NCBI GenBank assembly: GCA_964236495.1
Contig: CAXSBR010000002.1
Location: forward strand, 1-64,000
Direction: 5' to 3'
Length of the DNA: 64,000 nucleotides
From: CAXSBR01 sp964236495
Lineage (GTDB): Bacteria > Actinomycetota > Actinomycetes > Mycobacteriales > Jatrophihabitantaceae
Part shown: piece after piece, positions 60,022-64,000 of the stretch
How the letters are laid out: each line of letters starts with the position of its first letter
Position numbering within the stretch: the stretch's first letter is position 1
Translations under genes and position numbers: made by a program
The notes under the pieces: generated by a model
Database searches by the model: none
Told to the model about the DNA's origin: nothing
What the model saw: the letters and a program-made list of their open reading frames with translations, nothing else

Positions 60022-61080
60022 TCAGCTGCGCGATGTCAGCATCAGCGGCGCCAGGACGTCGGTCGCGCGGTCCACGCCGTCGTCGGTGACGTCGAGGTGG
60101 GTGACCAGGCGCAGGAACCGTGGTCCCAGCGCCGAGACGTGCACACCCTCATCGCGAGCTGCGGCGGCGATGCCGGGTGCGCCGGCAACGTCGAATACGA
60201 CGATGTTGGTATCCACCTGCGCCGGATCGGCACCCAGCTGTTCTGCCAGTCGGCGGGCGCGGACGTGATCTTCGGCCAGCCGATCCACGTGGCAAGCCAG
60301 CGCGTAGCGCCCCGCGGCGGCCAGCATGCCCACCTGGCGCATGCCGGCGCCGTAGCGCTTGCGCCAGATCCGCGCCTCGGCGATTCGCTCGGCGCTCGAC
60401 AGCAGCACCGAGCCCACCGGCGCGCCCAACCCCTTGGATAGGCACACCGACACGGTGTCGAATCCCGCGGCCAGCTCGGCGACGGGTCGGCCGGTGGCAA
60501 CGGCGGCGTTGAACAGGCGCGCACCGTCGAGGTGTAGCCCGAGGGAGTGCGCGCGGGCCAGTTCCTGCACCGCCGAAACCTCGTCGGCAGCCTGGACAGT
60601 GCCGCCCCCGAAGTTGTGCGTGTTCTCTACCGCTATGGCAGCGGTGGACACCAGGTACGGCCCGGCATCCGGTGCGATCAGCTCGGCCACCGCGCTGGCA
60701 TCGAGGCGCCCGCGCGGGGCCCGCCAGGTGCGAGTGGTGATGCCCGAGAACACTGCTGCGGCACCCAGTTCGGCGCGGGCCACGTGCGCCATCGAGTCGC
60801 AGACCAGCTCCTCGCCGGGTCGCACCAGCAGCCGCAGGCCCAGCTGATTGGCCAGCGATCCCGACGGCATGAACAGCGCCGCCTCGAATCCGAGCAGTGC
60901 CGCCACCTCGGCCTGCAGAGCGTTGACCTCGGGATCTTCGCCGTAGACATCGTCGCCGACGTGCGCGTCCATCATCGCCGCGCGCATCGCCTCGGTGGGC
61001 CGGGTGACGGTGTCGCTGCGTAGATCGACAACGTCTGTGGGCGCGCCCCCCGCGGGCGCGAGACCTGCAGGCTTGCTCAC
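60022..61080 (-). CDS. Low-specificity L-threonine aldolase
   Basis: PLP enzyme that cleaves L-threonine or allo-threonine to glycine and acetaldehyde. 352 residues of the aminotransferase fold I type, with VDLRSDTVTRPTEAMRAAM at the start, Asp185 in LHLDGARLFNAAV, and the PLP lysine Lys216 in SVCLSKGLGAPVGS. GTG overlaps the DAHP synthase stop (GTGA), so the two genes form an operon without an obvious metabolic reason. Confidence 0.93.
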   Translation of the reverse strand: MSKPAGLAPAGGAPTDVVDLRSDTVTRPTEAMRAAMMDAHVGDDVYGEDPEVNALQAEVAALLGFEAALFMPSGSLANQLGLRLLVRPGEELVCDSMAHVARAELGAAAVFSGITTRTWRAPRGRLDASAVAELIAPDAGPYLVSTAAIAVENTHNFGGGTVQAADEVSAVQELARAHSLGLHLDGARLFNAAVATGRPVAELAAGFDTVSVCLSKGLGAPVGSVLLSSAERIAEARIWRKRYGAGMRQVGMLAAAGRYALACHVDRLAEDHVRARRLAEQLGADPAQVDTNIVVFDVAGAPGIAAAARDEGVHVSALGPRFLRLVTHLDVTDDGVDRATDVLAPLMLTSRS

Positions 61081-62501
61081 CGGGTAAACGCCGGCTCGGC
61101 GTTCTCCCGCCGCCGACGCTCGGCGACGAGCCGTTCGGCGACCCGGAACGCCAGTTCCAGAGACTGCTCGATGTTCAGCCGCGGATCGCACGCCGTCTCG
61201 TACCGGCGACCGAGGTCGGCAGCGGTCAGCTCGGACGTGCCGCCGATGCACTCGGTCACGTCGTCGCCGGTCAGTTCGACGTGCAGACCACCCGGATGCG
61301 TACCCAGCTCGTGGTGTACCTCGAAAAAGCCGTCCACCTCGTCGATGATGCGGTCCAGGTGCCGAGTCTTGACTCCGGTTGCGGTCTCCTCGGTGTTGCC
61401 GTGCATGGGATCGCACTGCCAGACGACCAGGTGTCCGGTCGACTGCACCTTCTCGATGATCGGCGGCAGCGCGTCGCGGATCTTGCTGTTGCTCATCCGG
61501 CTGATCAGCGTCAATCGCCCTGGCGTGTTGTCCGGATCCAACCGCTCGACCAGCTCGGCGGCGAGCTCGGGCGTCGTCGTCGGGCCCAGCTTGACTCCGA
61601 TCGGGTTGGCGATCCGGCTGACGAAGTCGATGTGCGCGCCGTCCATCTGACGGGTGCGCTCCCCCACCCAGACGAAGTGCCCGGACAGGTCGTAGGCCTT
61701 ACCGTCCTCCACCCGGGTCAGCGCGCGCTCGTACTCCAACACCAGTGCCTCGTGGCTGGAGTACAGCTCGACGCCCTCCAGCGCACCGTCGTGCACACCG
61801 CAGGCACGCATGAACCGCACGGCGCGGTCGATCTCGCTGGCCAGTTGCTCGTAACGTTGCCCGGTGCCGGTGTTACGGGCGAACGCGGTGTTCCAGGAGT
61901 GGACCCGATCCAGCGACGCCAGCCCACCACCGGCGTAGGCGCGCAGCAGATTCAGCGTGGACGCCGCGGTCGAGTATGCCCGCATGATTCGCTCGGGATC
62001 GGGCCGGCGCAGCGCATGGTCCTGGGTGAGGTCGTTGACCATGTCGCCGCGGTAGGACTGGTAACCGAAGCCGTCGATGTCGCTGCTACGCGGTTTGGCG
62101 TACTGGCCGGCAACGCGGCCCAGCTTGACCACGGGCATCGCGGCGCCATAGGTGAGGACGACGGCCATCTGCAGCAGGATGCGCACCTTGCCGGCGATGT
62201 CGGCCTGCGAGCTGGTCTGGAAAGTCTCCGCGCAGTCCCCGCCCTGGAGCAAGAATGCCTCTCCGCGCGCGACCGCGGCCAACCGCGCCCGAAGCTGGTC
62301 GACCTCGTTGGCCACCACCAGCGGCGGCATGCCCGACAGCCGGGTCGCCACGTCGTGCAGCTTGGCCTCGTCGGGCCAGGTCGGTTGCTGTGCTGCGGGC
62401 AGGGTGCGCCAGGTGTCGATTCCCAGCGGATCGGAGCTGGCAGAAGGCGGGTTCAGGCTCGATACCGAGGGCGGGAAGGGTGCTGAACGGATTGCAGTCA
62501 C
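61077..62501 (-). CDS. aroG: 3-deoxy-7-phosphoheptulonate synthase, type II
   Basis: First enzyme of the shikimate pathway, joining PEP and erythrose 4-phosphate. 474 residues of the plant-like class II: LLQGGDCAETF, KLGRVAGQYAKPRS, YRGDMVND, GERTRQMDGAHIDF and WQCDPMHGNTEE with metal and substrate residues. GTG at 62501 is preferred since TACCCT lies 6 nt upstream (leaderless); a longer frame exists. The gene has the same place after pknL as in M. tuberculosis (Rv2178c). Confidence 0.95.
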   Translation of the reverse strand: MTAIRSAPFPPSVSSLNPPSASSDPLGIDTWRTLPAAQQPTWPDEAKLHDVATRLSGMPPLVVANEVDQLRARLAAVARGEAFLLQGGDCAETFQTSSQADIAGKVRILLQMAVVLTYGAAMPVVKLGRVAGQYAKPRSSDIDGFGYQSYRGDMVNDLTQDHALRRPDPERIMRAYSTAASTLNLLRAYAGGGLASLDRVHSWNTAFARNTGTGQRYEQLASEIDRAVRFMRACGVHDGALEGVELYSSHEALVLEYERALTRVEDGKAYDLSGHFVWVGERTRQMDGAHIDFVSRIANPIGVKLGPTTTPELAAELVERLDPDNTPGRLTLISRMSNSKIRDALPPIIEKVQSTGHLVVWQCDPMHGNTEETATGVKTRHLDRIIDEVDGFFEVHHELGTHPGGLHVELTGDDVTECIGGTSELTAADLGRRYETACDPRLNIEQSLELAFRVAERLVAERRRRENAEPAFTR

Positions 62502-62507
62502 CGTTAC

Positions 62508-62513
62508 AGGGTA
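62508..62513 (-). promoter_or_regulatory. -10 element for leaderless aroG
   Basis: TACCCT (TAnnnT, minus strand) lies 6 nt before the GTG at 62501. Confidence 0.45.
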
Positions 62514-62655
62514 GGGACCGCGACGAACGGGAATGTGCCCCTGCTGCGTATTCACCGCTTCCTACGGGTCACGGCCGGTCCAGCCACCGCGCAAGCGGTG
62601 ACCGAACCAGCCGTGGGCACCTCGGTGCAGCTGCGTCTAGATGATGTGCGTACGC

Positions 62656-63219
62656 CTAGCCCAGGCCGCCCGTGAGCAGCCGGGTGCGCACGCCCGAGAG
62701 CACCGCGCCGGCACGCTGCTGCTCACCTGCAAACGCGCTGACCACGACAAGCGCACCGGTGAGCACCGGTATGGCCCACTGCAGCGCCTTGAGCTGCTTC
62801 TGCGCATTCGCCACGTCGGCCGGCGTTCCGGCGCTGGGCGTGGTGCCGTCAGCCACGGGCACCGCGTTGGCAGCCGATACCTTCTTGCCCACGACGCGGG
62901 AGTAGCCGGTGACTGCCAGGGCGCCGACGGTGAGTGCCGTCTTGACCACGGCCATCGTGGCGACGCCCTTCTGGGCGCTGATGCGCTGGCTGTTACCGGC
63001 GAGCTGGCCGACGCTGCCGACGAGGTGGGCGCCGATCGCGGCGGCGTTCACCGGCGTCCAGCGGTCCCAACCGGCATTGGTGACGGCACCGGCGCTGCTA
63101 GCGTCGCTGGTCGCTCCCGCCGCGGCGTTCAGCGACACCGCGTTGGCCAGCGTGCCACCGAACCACGCGGACAATCCGAGGTCGTGCAATGCGCGTGAGA
63201 CTACGTTCTGGTCAGCCAT
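62656..63219 (-). CDS. Conserved hypothetical membrane-associated protein
   Basis: 187 residues beginning MADQNVVSRALHDLGLSAWFGGTLANAVSLN. Hydrophobic segments lie at about 15-35, 55-72, 85-105 and 145-165. A polar loop with VADGTTPSAGTPADVANAQKQ precedes the last one. ATG has AGGAG 6 nt upstream. I do not recognise a named family; proteins of this look are common in actinomycetes. It stands alone between aroG and pfkA. Confidence 0.75.
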   Translation of the reverse strand: MADQNVVSRALHDLGLSAWFGGTLANAVSLNAAAGATSDASSAGAVTNAGWDRWTPVNAAAIGAHLVGSVGQLAGNSQRISAQKGVATMAVVKTALTVGALAVTGYSRVVGKKVSAANAVPVADGTTPSAGTPADVANAQKQLKALQWAIPVLTGALVVVSAFAGEQQRAGAVLSGVRTRLLTGGLG

Positions 63220-63430
63220 GAGCTCTCCTGAAGAGTGGGAACGGGCCGAGTGGCTGCGCGTACGCCGCCGGCAACGACAGCAACGACAACAAGACACCCG
63301 GAAGGATTGACGACGCAGACACGTCGTCCCGTGTGGACACGTCCGACGCGGGCTTTTACCTTAAGCACGGCCTCCCCGCGTGGCGCAAGGAATCCTGAGC
63401 GTTTGGTCAAGCTTTCTTACCCAGCCGGCG

Positions 63431-64000
63431 CTATCCGAAGAAAACTTCGGCCTCGGCGTAGAGCTCGGGGCTGACCGTCTTGAGTGTCTCGGTCGCCTCG
63501 GCCAGCGGAACCGTGATGATGTCGGTACCGCGCAACGCGACCATCACCCCGAAGTGGGCGTTGTGCACGGCGTCGATCGCATGCAGCCCGAACCGGGTGG
63601 CGAGCACCCGGTCGAACGCGGTGGGCGTTCCGCCGCGCTGAATGTGGCCCAGCACCGTCGTGCGCGCCTCCTTGCCGGTCCGCGCCTCGATCTGCTTACC
63701 CAGCCAGTCGCCGATTCCGCCGAGGCGAGGGTGGCCGAAGGCGTCGAGGTCCTGGTTCAGCGTCTGCCCGGTGCCCTCGTCGGCAGTCGCGCCCTCGGCG
63801 ACGACGATGATCGGCGCGTACTGCGACTGGAACCGGCTCTCCACATACGAGCAGACCTTGTCCAGGCTGAACCGCTGCTCGGGAATGAGAATGACGTTCG
63901 CGCCACCGGCCAGGCCGGCGTGCAGCGCGATCCAGCCGGCGTGGCGACCCATCACCTCCACGATCAGCGCGCGGTGATGCGACTCGGCCGTCGTGTGCAG
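63431..64000 (-). CDS. pfkA: 6-phosphofructokinase, C-terminal part (runs off the window)
   Basis: The last 189 residues of a PfkA-type enzyme that phosphorylates fructose 6-phosphate. Visible motifs are EVMGRHAGWIALHAGLAGGANVILIPE (substrate-binding GRHAG loop), VVAEGA, VLGHIQRGGTPTAFDRVLATRFG and a normal C-terminus. The start and the ATP/PPi-determining residues are beyond position 64000, so the phosphoryl donor cannot be judged. Confidence 0.92.
   Translation of the reverse strand: MHTTAESHHRALIVEVMGRHAGWIALHAGLAGGANVILIPEQRFSLDKVCSYVESRFQSQYAPIIVVAEGATADEGTGQTLNQDLDAFGHPRLGGIGDWLGKQIEARTGKEARTTVLGHIQRGGTPTAFDRVLATRFGLHAIDAVHNAHFGVMVALRGTDIITVPLAEATETLKTVSPELYAEAEVFFG

Noticed and set aside
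62501..62555. Longer AroG start at 62555
   Set aside because: No ribosome-binding site there, whereas GTG 62501 has a well-placed TACCCT and fits the leaderless pattern.

Overview
The window is high-GC DNA from an actinomycete (Actinomycetota). The case rests on the gene set and order: a division and cell-wall (dcw) cluster with SepF, YggT, a DUF3040 protein and the DNPR (meso-diaminopimelate) form of MurE, then a MoxR/DUF58/transglutaminase block, GAF-ANTAR regulators, a PASTA Ser/Thr kinase next to an Rv2175c-like protein, and type II DAHP synthase. The order resembles the M. tuberculosis Rv2145c-Rv2178c neighbourhood, but the extra genes and the MurG and kinase details point to a non-mycobacterial lineage, perhaps near Frankiales/Nakamurellales/Jatrophihabitantales (weak inference). 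Starts are very often GTG, many genes overlap by GTGA or ATGA, and several genes look leaderless, with TAnnnT 6-8 nt before the start codon.

Layout. 1-3417: yggT, sepF, the PLP-homeostasis gene and ftsZ on the minus strand. 3676-16169: a branched-chain amino acid / leucine catabolic island (thiolase, acyl-CoA dehydrogenase and BCKDH E2/E1beta/E1alpha on minus; Lrp on plus; TetR on minus; a 3-methylcrotonyl-CoA-type carboxylase pair, MaoC and CitE on plus). It sits between ftsZ and ftsQ, which are normally neighbours. 16184-16465: remains of a Phd/PIN toxin-antitoxin pair. 16573-32256: ftsQ, murC, murG, ftsW, murD, mraY, murF, murE, ftsI, an ftsL-like gene, rsmH and mraZ, all minus-strand and mostly overlapping by 4 nt, headed by an array of MraZ boxes. 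32553-37620: moxR, a DUF58 gene and a transglutaminase gene on plus.

38064-46759: DUF3040, dinB, a methyltransferase, a SAV_6107-like HEPN protein, a fused sirohaem synthase, a small membrane protein, two GAF-ANTAR regulators and APS kinase, all on minus. 46910-51173: a plus-strand sulfur assimilation operon (short Cys-containing leader ORF, sulfite/nitrite reductase, zinc-ribbon protein, CysH), then a YbaK-type deacylase and a GNAT. 51204-55609: metF, a divergent polyprenyl diphosphate synthase, a PadR/membrane-protein pair and a coiled-coil protein. 55622-64000: an orphan heterodimeric lycopene cyclase, an Rv2175c-like protein, a spermidine-synthase-like protein, the PASTA kinase, threonine aldolase, type II DAHP synthase, a small membrane protein and a partial 6-phosphofructokinase.

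How it works together. The dcw genes make and polymerise lipid II and build the septum; the PASTA kinase, its likely partner, and the MoxR block plausibly add control of the envelope. The island would take branched-chain keto acids to acyl-CoA, then carboxylate, hydrate and cleave them to acetyl-CoA units, under a TetR repressor and an Lrp-type regulator that each have inverted repeats in their divergent promoter regions. Sirohaem synthase supplies the cofactor for the sulfite reductase of the downstream operon. The window also has many short tandem repeats, in intergenic gaps and in low-complexity protein ends, several with a 15-bp period.
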